A DNA stretch of 46,847 nt from Acetobacteraceae bacterium. GTDB taxonomy: Bacteria; Pseudomonadota; Alphaproteobacteria; Acetobacterales; Acetobacteraceae. The stretch covers positions 1 through 46,847 of the forward strand of contig JAMXLO010000101.1 of assembly GCA_024280945.1 (NCBI GenBank), given 5' to 3'. The notes under the pieces were generated by a model. It searched no databases, had not been told where the DNA came from, and saw nothing but the letters and a program-made list of their open reading frames with translations. Each line of letters begins with the position of its first letter. Positions within the stretch are counted from its first letter, which is position 1. Both the position numbers and the translations under genes were made by a program. This document shows, in pieces, positions 25,790 through 34,736 of the stretch.

Positions 25790-26179
25790 TCAGCGTCGGT
25801 TGACGCTGATTTCCACGCGGCGGCTCTCCTGTGCGGTCAAGGCAAAGGGAACCGGTCCACGGCCGCGCTGTCTGATGCGCGTTGCAGCAAGACCGTCCGA
25901 AACCATTTGGTCCACAACGATCTGCGCGCGCAGGTCGGCCAACAAAATGTTCGCCTGCCGGCTGCCGACGGTGCTGGCGAACCCGTTCACATGCGCGACG
26001 TACCCCGGATGTGTTTTTGTCCAGTCGGCCGCCTGACTAATCACCGCTTGCGCCGCTTCGTCTAGCGCCGCTGACCACTCCTGAAAGAACACGACAAATC
26101 TCTGGGTTGGCGCATCGGCCGCACGAAGCGTTCCGGTCGCAGCCATGAACAGCAGGAACGCCAGTCCGAGGCGGTGCAT
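25790..26179 (-). CDS. short OmpA-like periplasmic protein
   Basis: A 129-residue secreted protein. A signal peptide (LGLAFLLFMAATGTLRAADA) precedes a compact OmpA-like domain: FVVFFQEWSAALDEAAQAVI, then HVNGFASTVGSRQANILLAD and RVEISVNR at the end. The GHTD position reads VNGFAST, so the peptidoglycan-binding aspartate is not obvious. The protein is shorter than most OmpA-domain proteins, with no linker or barrel. It lies between cydC and recQ on the minus strand and ends 4 bases before recQ, so it may share their transcript. Confidence 0.8.
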   Translation of the reverse strand: MHRLGLAFLLFMAATGTLRAADAPTQRFVVFFQEWSAALDEAAQAVISQAADWTKTHPGYVAHVNGFASTVGSRQANILLADLRAQIVVDQMVSDGLAATRIRQRGRGPVPFALTAQESRRVEISVNRR

Positions 26180-26317
26180 TGCCGATTCCCTTCTTGGGCG
26201 GAAGCAGCATTTTCCTGCCGGGCGGTTAACTCGGCGTCAACCGTAGATGCGAAACTTCGATGGGGACCGCGCCGACGGATGTCCGGCACGGTGGCTGGCC
26301 GTAATGATGGCTACACC

Positions 26318-27946
26318 TCATCCGGCCGCGGCGACCGCCTTGCCAGCAGTCAGGCGCCAGATGCGATCGAGCCTTTCAACACCAGTGAGGCGATGCGTGA
26401 TTAGAATCACGCTCCGCCCCTCAGCCACGTCATTCAGTGTGCTCAGGAATGCGCGCTCAGTCTCAGCATCAAGGCCGGCGCAGGGTTCATCCAGGATCAG
26501 GATCGGTGCAGGCGAGAGCAAGACACGAGCCAAAACCAACCGGCGCCCCTGGCCGCCAGAGAACCGGGCGCCCCCCTCACCCACCCACGTATCCAAGCCA
26601 TTCGGGAGTGCTCGGACCATTTCGCCAATTCGCGCCGCCTCGAGCGCCGCCCACAGCGCATTCGTATCTGCATCTGGCCGTGCCAACAGCAGGTTTGCGC
26701 GGATCGTGTCATCGAACAGATGCGTCGCCTGCGAGAGCCACGCGATCTGTCGTCGTACATCCGCGGCGGCAAGCGATGCCAGATCGACATTTCCGAGAAG
26801 CACCCGGCCCTGCTCAGGCGCCGCGACCTTCAGTGCCAACGCTGCAAGCGTCGATTTGCCGGCGCCCGACGCGCCCAGCAAGGCGACACGTGCCGCTTGC
26901 GGCACCTCAAGGCTCAGTCCATCGAACACCAGTGGCCGGTCGGGCCGCCAACGGAAGTGCACTCCCTCGAAGCGCAGCACAAATTGGCCGGGAACGGCAG
27001 CCGTAGGCACGGGATCGGGCACCGGGACGGGAGTCTCGGCTGCCTCCAGCACGCGGTGCGCAGCTGCCGCGGCGTGACCGGCCAGAACGCCGGCCCGTGG
27101 CAGGGTGCCGGCGGCCTCGAAGGCCGCAACGAGCATGAACAGGGCGACCACCGAGATCACCGGCTGCACGCCTGCCGTAATCAGCACCAGGAGGATTGCC
27201 GCCTGGCCGCACAACAGCGCGGCCGCATTGGCGATGGATGATTTGCTGGCGAGTTCGCGCTGGGTCGCCAGCAGTGTCGCCTCGCGTGCCTGGACCAGCG
27301 CCAGCATCCGGCCTTCGGCACCAAAGGCGCGGACCTCGCGTAATCCTGTCAGTGCATCAAGCGCTGCGATACGCAACGCTCCTGTCGCGTTCGCCAAAGC
27401 CGCACCGGTGCGGGCGGCAATTCGCGCGCCAATCCACGGAATTACGAACGCCGCTGCGCCGAACAGGAGTCCGACGCTGATAGCCAACGAAACACTGGAA
27501 ACACCGATCTGCACGATAATGATAGGCAACAGCAGGATCGCCCCCGCGAGCGGCACGAGGATGCGCAGGTAGATGCCATCGAGCGACTCGATATCGGCGA
27601 CCAATCGGGAGAGAATGTCGCCTGCCTGGCGGAAGCCCAGACCGCCCGCCGCACTGCGCGCGATCCCGCGGAAGAACCAAATTCTGATATCCGCCAACGC
27701 GCGGAAGGTGGCTTCGTGCGTCGACAGCCGTTCGCTGTAGCGCAGCACCACACGTGCGATCCCAAATACCCGGAGCGCCATTGGAGCAACCAGGACGCCA
27801 GTCGTGACCGTCAGGGCGACCATCGTGCCACCCAATGCCATCAAGCCGACGCCGGCGAGCAATGCGGCGAGTGACACGATGATCCCGGCGACCAGCCAAA
27901 CTGCGCGGCCTCGCCACAGCGCCAGGATGCGCAGAACGTCGCTCAT
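26318..27946 (-). CDS. cydC: CydC subunit of the CydDC ABC exporter
   Basis: A 542-residue half-transporter: a six-helix membrane domain, then an ATPase with Walker A LLGASGAGKST, signature RFSGGQGRRLVLARVLL and Walker B ILILDEPCAGLD. CydDC is a heterodimer in the inner membrane needed for assembly of cytochrome bd oxidase and for periplasmic thiol/haem balance. The start overlaps the cydD stop by 4 bases (ATGA), as expected for a coupled pair. No cytochrome bd genes (cydAB) are in the window. Confidence 0.92.
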   Translation of the reverse strand: MSDVLRILALWRGRAVWLVAGIIVSLAALLAGVGLMALGGTMVALTVTTGVLVAPMALRVFGIARVVLRYSERLSTHEATFRALADIRIWFFRGIARSAAGGLGFRQAGDILSRLVADIESLDGIYLRILVPLAGAILLLPIIIVQIGVSSVSLAISVGLLFGAAAFVIPWIGARIAARTGAALANATGALRIAALDALTGLREVRAFGAEGRMLALVQAREATLLATQRELASKSSIANAAALLCGQAAILLVLITAGVQPVISVVALFMLVAAFEAAGTLPRAGVLAGHAAAAAHRVLEAAETPVPVPDPVPTAAVPGQFVLRFEGVHFRWRPDRPLVFDGLSLEVPQAARVALLGASGAGKSTLAALALKVAAPEQGRVLLGNVDLASLAAADVRRQIAWLSQATHLFDDTIRANLLLARPDADTNALWAALEAARIGEMVRALPNGLDTWVGEGGARFSGGQGRRLVLARVLLSPAPILILDEPCAGLDAETERAFLSTLNDVAEGRSVILITHRLTGVERLDRIWRLTAGKAVAAAG

Positions 27947-29631
27947 GCCGCACCGCGCGCGGCGATGGCCTGTCCATCGCGAATATCGAGCCGGCGGCCG
28001 GCGAAGCCATGCGCAGCCGAGGAGTGGCTGGCAAGGATGACGGTGCGTCCCAGTGCCAGGCGGCGAAGACTATCCAGCACCTCTGCTTCTGTGGTCGGGT
28101 CGAGATGAGCGGTAGGTTCGTCGAGCAACAACAGAGGAGCATTCTTCAGGAAGGCCCGGGCAATGGCCACGCGCTGCGCTTGGCCGCCGGACAGTCCGTA
28201 CCCCCCCTCGCCCACCATCGTGTCGAGGCCATCGGGCAGAGTGGCAGCGAATTCGTTCACGCGCGCGTTCTCTGCCGCAAACTCTATTTCCTCCTCAGTC
28301 GCCTCGGGCCGCGCAAAACGGATGTTGTCGCGTATGGTCCCCGCGAACAGCACCGGCCGCTGGCCGATCCACCCGGTGAGCCGTGCGAGCGCCTGCGGCA
28401 CAAGATCGGTGATGTCAGCGCCATTGATCGTCACCCGTCCATGATCCGGTCGGATGAAGCCAAGAAGCATCTCGATGACCGTGGACTTGCCGGCGCCCGA
28501 GGGGCCCGCCAAGACCAGCGTCTCGCCCGCCGGCACCCGAAGCGACAGTCCCTTCAGCGCCGGGCCGCGCGCCGGGTCCCAGGCGAAATCGACGTTCTCG
28601 AAAGCCACGGTGATACCGCGGGCCGCCACTGTGCGAATTTCGCGCGGCGGTGCTGGCGCCGGCAAAGGCGGCAGGTCAGCCAGCGCATCGGCGGCACCGC
28701 TTGCATGCAAGCGGTCCTGATATGCTGCGGCGAAGGTGCGCAGGGGAGCAAAGAATTCGGGAACCAGCAGAAGTACGAACAGGGCAGCAGTGGGATGTGC
28801 CAGGCGCCCCGCCAGCAACTGCTCGGCCATGTGCAGGACGAGTATCACGAAGGCCGCCGCTGCCGCGAGATCCAGCGCAGCAGAGGACAGGAACGCGACG
28901 CGGAGCACACGCATCGTCCGTCGGCGGAGTTCGTCAGCCGCGGCAGTAAGCGCAATCGCTTCCGCTTCCGCCTGGCCGTAAAGAACGATCGTGGCGATAC
29001 CCCGAACCCGGTCGAGGAAGCGCGCCTGCAGCCGCGACAACGCGAGGAACTGGCTGCGCGAAGCAGCGGTCGCTCCAAGTCCCGCGAGTGCCATGGCCGC
29101 TGGCACCAGCAAACCGCACAGGAGCAACACGAGGGCAGCAATCGGGTCGGCCAGCAGCGCGGCTATGACCACCAGAGCCGGGCCGGCGATCGCGAGGATG
29201 GCAGCAGGCACCCAACGGGCATAAAGGCCTTCCAGGGCCTCGATACGTTCCACCACAGTTGTCGTGAGTTCCCCGGTGTGCTGCGTCCGTAGCAGCACTG
29301 GTCCGGCATGGAGCAGGCGAGACAGTGCGTCGGTTCGGAGCCGCCGCCGCGCAGTGGCGCCGAGGTTGAAGGCAGCCCGATCGTTGACGGCCACGATGCC
29401 GGCCCGAAGCAGTGCCAACGCCCCAAAGCCGGCCAGTAAGGGCAGCGGGTTGTCCGGGTGATTGGTCAGGGCGTCCGCGAGAAGGCCCGCCGCACACCAA
29501 GCCTGGCCTACCGCCATTGCGATGCCGAGCAGTCCGAGCGCCACGACTGGCCGGGCCACGCGGTTGCCGGCACGCTGCTCGCCTCGCAGCCACGCGCGCG
29601 CAGCCGCCTTGCTTTGCTCGTCCGATCGCAT
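27943..29631 (-). CDS. cydD: CydD subunit of the CydDC ABC exporter
   Basis: A 562-residue half-transporter with six N-terminal membrane helices and a C-terminal ATPase (Walker A LAGPSGAGKST, signature GLSGGQAQRVAIARAFL, Walker B LLLLDEPTAHLD). It forms the CydDC heterodimer with the downstream cydC product, which overlaps by 4 bases. LRGEQRAGNRVARPVVALGL near the N-terminus is typical of CydD. It lies 70 bases downstream of livF, so it may be read from the same long minus-strand transcript. Confidence 0.92.
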   Translation of the reverse strand: MRSDEQSKAAARAWLRGEQRAGNRVARPVVALGLLGIAMAVGQAWCAAGLLADALTNHPDNPLPLLAGFGALALLRAGIVAVNDRAAFNLGATARRRLRTDALSRLLHAGPVLLRTQHTGELTTTVVERIEALEGLYARWVPAAILAIAGPALVVIAALLADPIAALVLLLCGLLVPAAMALAGLGATAASRSQFLALSRLQARFLDRVRGIATIVLYGQAEAEAIALTAAADELRRRTMRVLRVAFLSSAALDLAAAAAFVILVLHMAEQLLAGRLAHPTAALFVLLLVPEFFAPLRTFAAAYQDRLHASGAADALADLPPLPAPAPPREIRTVAARGITVAFENVDFAWDPARGPALKGLSLRVPAGETLVLAGPSGAGKSTVIEMLLGFIRPDHGRVTINGADITDLVPQALARLTGWIGQRPVLFAGTIRDNIRFARPEATEEEIEFAAENARVNEFAATLPDGLDTMVGEGGYGLSGGQAQRVAIARAFLKNAPLLLLDEPTAHLDPTTEAEVLDSLRRLALGRTVILASHSSAAHGFAGRRLDIRDGQAIAARGAA

Positions 29632-29701
29632 CTGCGCCCGCTTAGCTCAGACTGGGCAGGTTGGACAGAGACGCTTGCTTAAATGTTGGAAACCCCGAGC
29701 G

Positions 29702-30430
29702 TCAGCCGCCCAGGTAGAATTGCCGGATCAGTTCGTTGTCATTCAGCTCCGCGGCCGAATTCCCGGCGAATTCGATTCGCCCATGCACAATGACGTATCC
29801 GCGATCGGCGATTCGAATGGCCTGGGTGAAATTCTGCTCTGCCATAAGCACCGTGAGCTGATAGCCCTCTTTCAACTCCTTGACCTTGTCGATCGTGCGC
29901 GCGACCAGCAGAGGTGCCAATCCGACAGATGGCTCGTCGATCAGCAGAATGCGCGGCGCCGACATCAGCGCACGTGCAAGAGCAAGCATCTGCTGCTCTC
30001 CGCCGCTCATACTGCCCGCGAGTTGCCGGCTGCGCTCCTTCAGCCGCGGGAATGTTTCGAAGCAGAACTCAAGGTTGCGCGCAATCGCGGGGCGGGCAGG
30101 CCGGCGGAACGCACCTAACAGCAGGTTCTCTGTGACCGAGAGCCGGGGGAACAGCCGTCTCCCCTCTGGGACGAAACCGACCCCAAGCTCCACAATCGCC
30201 TCGGTGGAATGTCCAATCAGTTCGTGCCGTGTGCCGTCGATATCGGCAATGACGCTGCCGCCTGATGGCCGCACAATCCCCATGACGCATTTCAACAGCG
30301 TGCTCTTGCCGTTGCCATTGGTGCCGAGCAGCGCCACGGTCTCGCCGGCACCAACCGTCAGAGACACATCATGCAGCACACGGACCGAGCCATAGCCTGC
30401 GTCGAGGCCCGAGATGCTGAGGCTACTCGC
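29702..30430 (-). CDS. livF: branched-chain amino acid ABC transporter ATPase LivF
   Basis: A 242-residue cytosolic ATPase of the high-affinity branched-chain amino acid (HAAT) transporter. Walker A is LLGTNGNGKST, signature SMSGGEQQMLALARAL, Walker B ILLIDEPSVGLAP; the LivF-type GVGFVPEGRRLFPRLSVTEN is present. The start is uncertain: a TTG at 30430 overlaps the livG end by 8 bases and gives the expected length and N-terminus (SSLSISGLDAGYGSVRVLHD). Longer frames up to 30490 add non-homologous residues overlapping livG. It is the last gene of livHMGF. Confidence 0.9.
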   Translation of the reverse strand, partial: ASSLSISGLDAGYGSVRVLHDVSLTVGAGETVALLGTNGNGKSTLLKCVMGIVRPSGGSVIADIDGTRHELIGHSTEAIVELGVGFVPEGRRLFPRLSVTENLLLGAFRRPARPAIARNLEFCFETFPRLKERSRQLAGSMSGGEQQMLALARALMSAPRILLIDEPSVGLAPLLVARTIDKVKELKEGYQLTVLMAEQNFTQAIRIADRGYVIVHGRIEFAGNSAAELNDNELIRQFYLGG

Positions 30431-31145
30431 CAAGGTAGGCCCGCACGACGTCGGGGGCACGCACCACGTCGGTGGGATTGCCGTCGGCAATCTTACGGCC
30501 TGCGACCAGCACGACCAGACGCTGCGAGAAATGCATGACGGCGCGCATGATATGTTCGATCAGGATGACCGTGACCCCCTGCCCGTTGAGTCGGATCAGC
30601 AGCGACAGAATGTCGTCAACTTCGCCGTGTGAGAGTCCAGCCATCGCTTCGTCGGCAATCAGCAGACGCGGGTCGGCGGCCATGGCGCGTGCGAGTTCCA
30701 ACTTGCGCATTTCGATTTGCGTCAGGTCGCGCGGCAGACGATCGGACTTGTCAGCCAGTCCGACCATGTGCAGCAGTTCCATGCAGCGCGCGTCGATCGG
30801 CTGCCCGCCGTGGCGGCCGCTGTAGAGCAGCGGCACCCGAAGGTTATCGGCGAGCGAGAGCGTGTTGAACGGCCGCGGCAACTGGAAGCTGCGCGCCAGG
30901 CCCAGACGCGTGCGTTCATGCGCGGACAGGCCGTCCAGCAGCCGGCCGGCAAAGCGCACAGTGCCCATCTCGTGGCGCAAGGTGCCGCACATGCAGTTGA
31001 CCAGCGTGCTCTTGCCGGAGCCATTGGGTCCGATAAGGCCGACCCGCTCATTTTCAGCAACGGTGAGTTCGATCGACTCCAGCGCCACGAAGCCGCCAAA
31101 ACGTTTGCCCAGGCCGGACACCTCGAGCAGTGTGCCGGGTGTCAT
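30423..31145 (-). CDS. livG: branched-chain amino acid ABC transporter ATPase LivG
   Basis: A 240-residue ATPase partner of LivF. Walker A is LIGPNGSGKSTLVNCMCG, the signature is degenerate (RDLTQIEMRKLELARAMAAD), Walker B is LLIADEAMAGLS, and the LivG-type FGGFVALESIELTV and LGLARSFQLPRPFNTLS stretches are present. In LivG proteins the signature usually reads LPYGQQRRLE; here LTQIEMRKLE takes its place, a subfamily variant. The ATG overlaps the livM stop by 4 bases. Confidence 0.92.
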   Translation of the reverse strand: MTPGTLLEVSGLGKRFGGFVALESIELTVAENERVGLIGPNGSGKSTLVNCMCGTLRHEMGTVRFAGRLLDGLSAHERTRLGLARSFQLPRPFNTLSLADNLRVPLLYSGRHGGQPIDARCMELLHMVGLADKSDRLPRDLTQIEMRKLELARAMAADPRLLIADEAMAGLSHGEVDDILSLLIRLNGQGVTVILIEHIMRAVMHFSQRLVVLVAGRKIADGNPTDVVRAPDVVRAYLGE

Positions 31146-32113
31146 GCTTGAGACCGGCCAGCAAAGGGTCGGCGAAACCGCTCCCGCGCATCCTGCAGCA
31201 GGCCGAGGATGCCATTGGGCGCGACGATGACGAATGCCACCAGCATCAGACCAACGATCAGCAGGTTGAGCGCCGAAGATATGGTTACAGTCGCAACCTG
31301 TTGCAGAGTGCCCAGAAGGATCGCACCAATCACCGGACCGAGCCAGCTTGACGTGCCGCCAACCAACGGCATTGCTACGCCATTGACCGCGTAGGCGAGG
31401 CTAAAGCCGGAGGCTGGGTCGAGGTAGGTAACGTAGTATGGCAGCGGCGCACCTGCCATGCCCATGAACGCGCCTGACATCGTGGTCGCCAGCAATTTCA
31501 GGCGCAGCGTCGGTACGCCCGATGCTTCTGCCGCTACCTCATCATCACGGATGGTGGCGAAACCGTACCCAAGGCGTGAGCGCTCGATCGCTCGTGCTGT
31601 TGCCAGCACGAGCACCACGAGTAACAGCATGATCAGAAACAGATATTGGATGTAGTCGATGCCCAATAGGGGTGCCGTCGGCGGACGGACGATGTAGGCA
31701 CCGCGCGAGCCTCCGACAAAATTCCAGTTGGTAATCAGCGTCTGGACCACCACCGCCAAAGCCAGCGTCGCAATGGAGAAGAACGCGCCTCGCAGCCGCA
31801 ACGTCAGGTAACCGGTGCCGAGGCCGACGACGCCGGAGACCAACCCGCCGACCAACATCATGATTGGGATCGGCAGCGCGGTGAGTTTGTGGAGCACCAC
31901 CGTAGTGTACGCCCCCAAGGCGAAGAATGCCGCCGTGCCGAAATTCACATATCCTGTGTAGCCACCCAGGACGTTCCAGGCAGTCGCGAGCGCGATGTAC
32001 TGCAACACCACGTAACCCGCGAAGAACACGTAGGCATTACCGATCAGCCAGGCAGCCCCAAACGTCGCGGCACCCGTCAGCATCAGCAGCAAAGCGAATT
32101 TCGTGCCGTTCAC
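31142..32113 (-). CDS. livM: branched-chain amino acid ABC transporter permease LivM
   Basis: A multispan permease of about 323 residues with 8-10 hydrophobic helices and the LivM signatures GGYTGYVNFGTAAFFALGAY, AIERSRLGYGFATIRDDEVA and GVAMPLVGGTSSWLGPVIGA. The GTG at 32113 is chosen as start, 4 bases after the livH stop. A TTG at 32128 that overlaps livH is the alternative; neither has a strong ribosome-binding site. Its stop overlaps livG by 4 bases, so the four genes are tightly coupled. Confidence 0.9.
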   Translation of the reverse strand: MNGTKFALLLMLTGAATFGAAWLIGNAYVFFAGYVVLQYIALATAWNVLGGYTGYVNFGTAAFFALGAYTTVVLHKLTALPIPIMMLVGGLVSGVVGLGTGYLTLRLRGAFFSIATLALAVVVQTLITNWNFVGGSRGAYIVRPPTAPLLGIDYIQYLFLIMLLLVVLVLATARAIERSRLGYGFATIRDDEVAAEASGVPTLRLKLLATTMSGAFMGMAGAPLPYYVTYLDPASGFSLAYAVNGVAMPLVGGTSSWLGPVIGAILLGTLQQVATVTISSALNLLIVGLMLVAFVIVAPNGILGLLQDARERFRRPFAGRSQA

Positions 32114-32117
32114 GTCG

Positions 32118-32993
32118 TCAGCGGCCAAAGATGCCGGCAGGACGCACTGCCAGCGTGATCAGCAGGAAGCCAAATGCCACAGCCGGAGCCCAGGACGGGC
32201 CATAGAATGTCGCTGTCAGACTCTCGACGATGCCCAAGGTCATTGCAGCGACCAGTGTGCCGGCAAAGCTGCCCATGCCGCCCAGGACGCAGATCGCGAA
32301 TACTCGGCCGATATAGTCGCGTCCAATCGAGGGCTCGACCGGTTGGATGACGATCAACACGGCACCAGCAAGCGACGCAGTGGCAATCGATAACCCAAAT
32401 GCAATGCGCTTGATGCGTACCGGGTTTGCCGCCATCAACCGCAAAGCCAACTGGTCTTGCGCGACGGCCAGGATCGCGCGTCCCAGGAAAGTGCGCGACA
32501 GGAACACTTGCAGTCCACCCACCAGAGCCAATGCAACCAGACAAGGGACCAGAAGACGAAGCGGCAGGTCGACAGCGCCGACATGCAGGGTGGGACCGAT
32601 ATACGGTGCCTCGACCAAGCGGTAGTCGACACCGAACACCAAAACGAGGATGACTTCAGTGATAAACAACAGGCCAAAGAAGAAGGCCAGGCCACGCAAT
32701 GCCTCTTCGCCACGCCGTTCGAAGGCAAGGTAGTAGATCTGATAGACCGCTACACCCAGCAGATAGAATGCCGGCAGTGCGACGACCGCCGCGAGGATAG
32801 GGTCAATTCCAAACGTCGCATTGGCGATGTAGGCGATATAGGAGCCCAAAATGATAAAGGCTGGATGAGCAATGTTGACTATGTCCAGCATCCCGAACGA
32901 GATCGAGACGCCGATCGTCACGGCCGCGTAGAAGCCACCGAGCAACACTCCGGACACCACGGCGTTGCTCAGGAGATCGAAGGACGTTTCCAT
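32118..32993 (-). CDS. livH: branched-chain amino acid ABC transporter permease LivH
   Basis: A 291-residue inner-membrane permease with about eight helices and the LivH signatures SGVLLGGFYAAVTIGVSISF, GMLDIVNIAHPAFIILGSYI and RAILAVAQDQLALRLMAANP. It is the first of four coupled transporter genes livHMGF. A periplasmic binding protein (livJ/livK type) normally belongs to such clusters, but none is found in the window. It starts 45 bases downstream of the REC-HK-REC kinase on the same strand. Confidence 0.93.
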   Translation of the reverse strand: METSFDLLSNAVVSGVLLGGFYAAVTIGVSISFGMLDIVNIAHPAFIILGSYIAYIANATFGIDPILAAVVALPAFYLLGVAVYQIYYLAFERRGEEALRGLAFFFGLLFITEVILVLVFGVDYRLVEAPYIGPTLHVGAVDLPLRLLVPCLVALALVGGLQVFLSRTFLGRAILAVAQDQLALRLMAANPVRIKRIAFGLSIATASLAGAVLIVIQPVEPSIGRDYIGRVFAICVLGGMGSFAGTLVAAMTLGIVESLTATFYGPSWAPAVAFGFLLITLAVRPAGIFGR

Positions 32994-33038
32994 TATGTGG
33001 CGCAGTCTGACGAATGCGCCAGGTCTTGGCTAGAGGAG

Positions 33039-34724
33039 TCAGGCGCGGCGTACGGCGTCCAGTGAGACCACGTTGGAATGCGCGCCGCGGACGGCCCTGG
33101 CAATCTGGGTTGCCAATTCGTCTTGCAGGAATGGCTTGGACAGTCGAGGCAGGTGCGGATCTTCGCCGTTCGGCAATTCTGCGTAGCCACTGGCCAGGAT
33201 GATTGGAAGGTCAGGCCAGATCTGCCTGATCTGCCATGCGAGTTCTGCACCGGTCATGCCGGGCATTGCGTGGTCGGTCACGACCACATCGATATTGGTC
33301 CCCAGCTTCAGCAAATCGAGCGCTCGCGCACCAGACAGAGCTTCGACCACAATGTGCCCGAGATCCTCCAGCATTGCCGCTGTGCTGGCGACGACGAGCG
33401 GATCGTCGTCAACCACCAGGACGCGGCATTGGCGGCCCAAACTACCCGAGATCGCTGTCCTGGGGTCGGCAACCGTGTCTTCCGCCGCCTCGGACACCGG
33501 GAGCCACAATTCCACCGTCGTGCCATCCCCGGATCGGCTGGTTATGCGCATCGCCCCGCCCGACTGCGCTGCAACACCATGCACCATGGAAAGGCCGAGG
33601 CCGGTACCTTTGCCGGCCCCCTTCGTGGTGAAAAACGGCTCTGCAGCTCGCCTCAGCGTCGCCTCGTCCATGCCGACGCCCGTATCCGATACCGTCAGGC
33701 AGACGTAACGGCCAGGCGCCAATTCCCTCGGAGCATCCGACTCAGCGGAGACGCAGCTGCCGCCGATGGCCAGCCGACCCCCATACGGCATGGCATCACG
33801 CGCATTCAATGCGAGGTTCAAAAGCGCAAGCTCGAGCTGGTTCGGATCAACCCGGATCGCTGGCAACTGCGGTCGATATGAGGTGACGATCTGGATCGTA
33901 GATCCGAGCGTGCGCCGCAGCATCTCACCCATCCCATCGACAAGCGTAGGTACGTCGATGGTTTCAGGCTTCAGCTCCTGCCGGCGAGCGAATGCAAGCA
34001 TGCGCTTGGTCAGCGTTGCACCCCGGTCGGCCCCCTGCATGGCGCCATCGACGAGCCGGTGCAGCCGTGGATCGTCGGGCAAGCGCTTGCGCAATAGCTG
34101 CAGGTTGCCCAGGATAACCATAAGTAGGTTGTTGAAGTCGTGTGCAACGCCACCGGTGAGCTGGCCGATGCTTTCCTGCTTCTGCATCTCGTGCACTTGT
34201 GCCAAAGCGGCCTCGCGCTCGCGGGTACGCTCCTCAACCCGCTGCTCCAACTCCGCATTGGCGCAAGCCAACTCGGCGGTGCGTTCCTCAACCCGACGTT
34301 CGAGGTCGAGATTGAGTTGTTCCAGCTGCCGGGTCTTCCGGTAGAGATCAGCGAATACCCGCACTTTGGCCCGCAATAGCTCCGGTACGACCGGGACCGG
34401 CAGGTAATCGACCGCGCCGGCTTCGTAACCACGCAGGAGGTCCGGCTCGCTCATCTGAACAGCCGAGACAAAGATGATTGCGGTACGCCGGAAGCGCGGG
34501 TGCTCCCGGATCATTGCCGCCAGTTCGAAACCATCGAGGTCGGGCATCACGACATCCACGAGGACCACGGCGATTTCTTGGCGCAGGAGCTGAACGAGCG
34601 CTTCATTGGCCGAATTGGCCTTGATCAGGTTTTCGCCGAGATCAGATAGAATGACCTCATAGCTCATAAGCTTTCCCGGCTGGTCATCGACCAGCAGGAT
34701 GTTGACTTTATCGCCGGGGCTCAC
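33039..34724 (-). CDS. hybrid histidine kinase with receiver domains at both ends (REC-HK-REC)
   Basis: A 561-residue cytoplasmic signalling protein. An N-terminal receiver has phospho-acceptor D57 (VLVDVVMPDLDGFE) and the lysine region replaced by VPVVPEL. A coiled-coil follows (about 130-185, LERRVEERTAELACANAELE). The HisKA domain has H195 (LTGGVAHDFNNLL, the HWE-free NtrB-like type) and an ATPase with N-box LNLALNARDAM, SDTGVGMD and GTGLGLSM. A C-terminal receiver has D484 (VVVTDHAMPGMTG). There are no membrane helices. The GTG start has AAGGAGCG about 6 bases upstream and begins 12 bases after the stop of the poly-HAMP kinase, so the two are co-expressed and may form a phosphorelay. Confidence 0.9.
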   Translation of the reverse strand: MSPGDKVNILLVDDQPGKLMSYEVILSDLGENLIKANSANEALVQLLRQEIAVVLVDVVMPDLDGFELAAMIREHPRFRRTAIIFVSAVQMSEPDLLRGYEAGAVDYLPVPVVPELLRAKVRVFADLYRKTRQLEQLNLDLERRVEERTAELACANAELEQRVEERTREREAALAQVHEMQKQESIGQLTGGVAHDFNNLLMVILGNLQLLRKRLPDDPRLHRLVDGAMQGADRGATLTKRMLAFARRQELKPETIDVPTLVDGMGEMLRRTLGSTIQIVTSYRPQLPAIRVDPNQLELALLNLALNARDAMPYGGRLAIGGSCVSAESDAPRELAPGRYVCLTVSDTGVGMDEATLRRAAEPFFTTKGAGKGTGLGLSMVHGVAAQSGGAMRITSRSGDGTTVELWLPVSEAAEDTVADPRTAISGSLGRQCRVLVVDDDPLVVASTAAMLEDLGHIVVEALSGARALDLLKLGTNIDVVVTDHAMPGMTGAELAWQIRQIWPDLPIILASGYAELPNGEDPHLPRLSKPFLQDELATQIARAVRGAHSNVVSLDAVRRA

Positions 34725-34736
34725 TTCAGCGCTCCT

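Noticed and set aside
24721-25803. Plus-strand open frame (360 residues) opposite recQ
   Set aside because: Antisense to a fully recognisable helicase, with low-complexity charged composition and no ribosome-binding site; a GC-rich shadow.
28009-29292. Plus-strand open frame (427 residues) opposite cydD
   Set aside because: Shadow of the cydD coding strand with no domain; cydD has complete ABC motifs.
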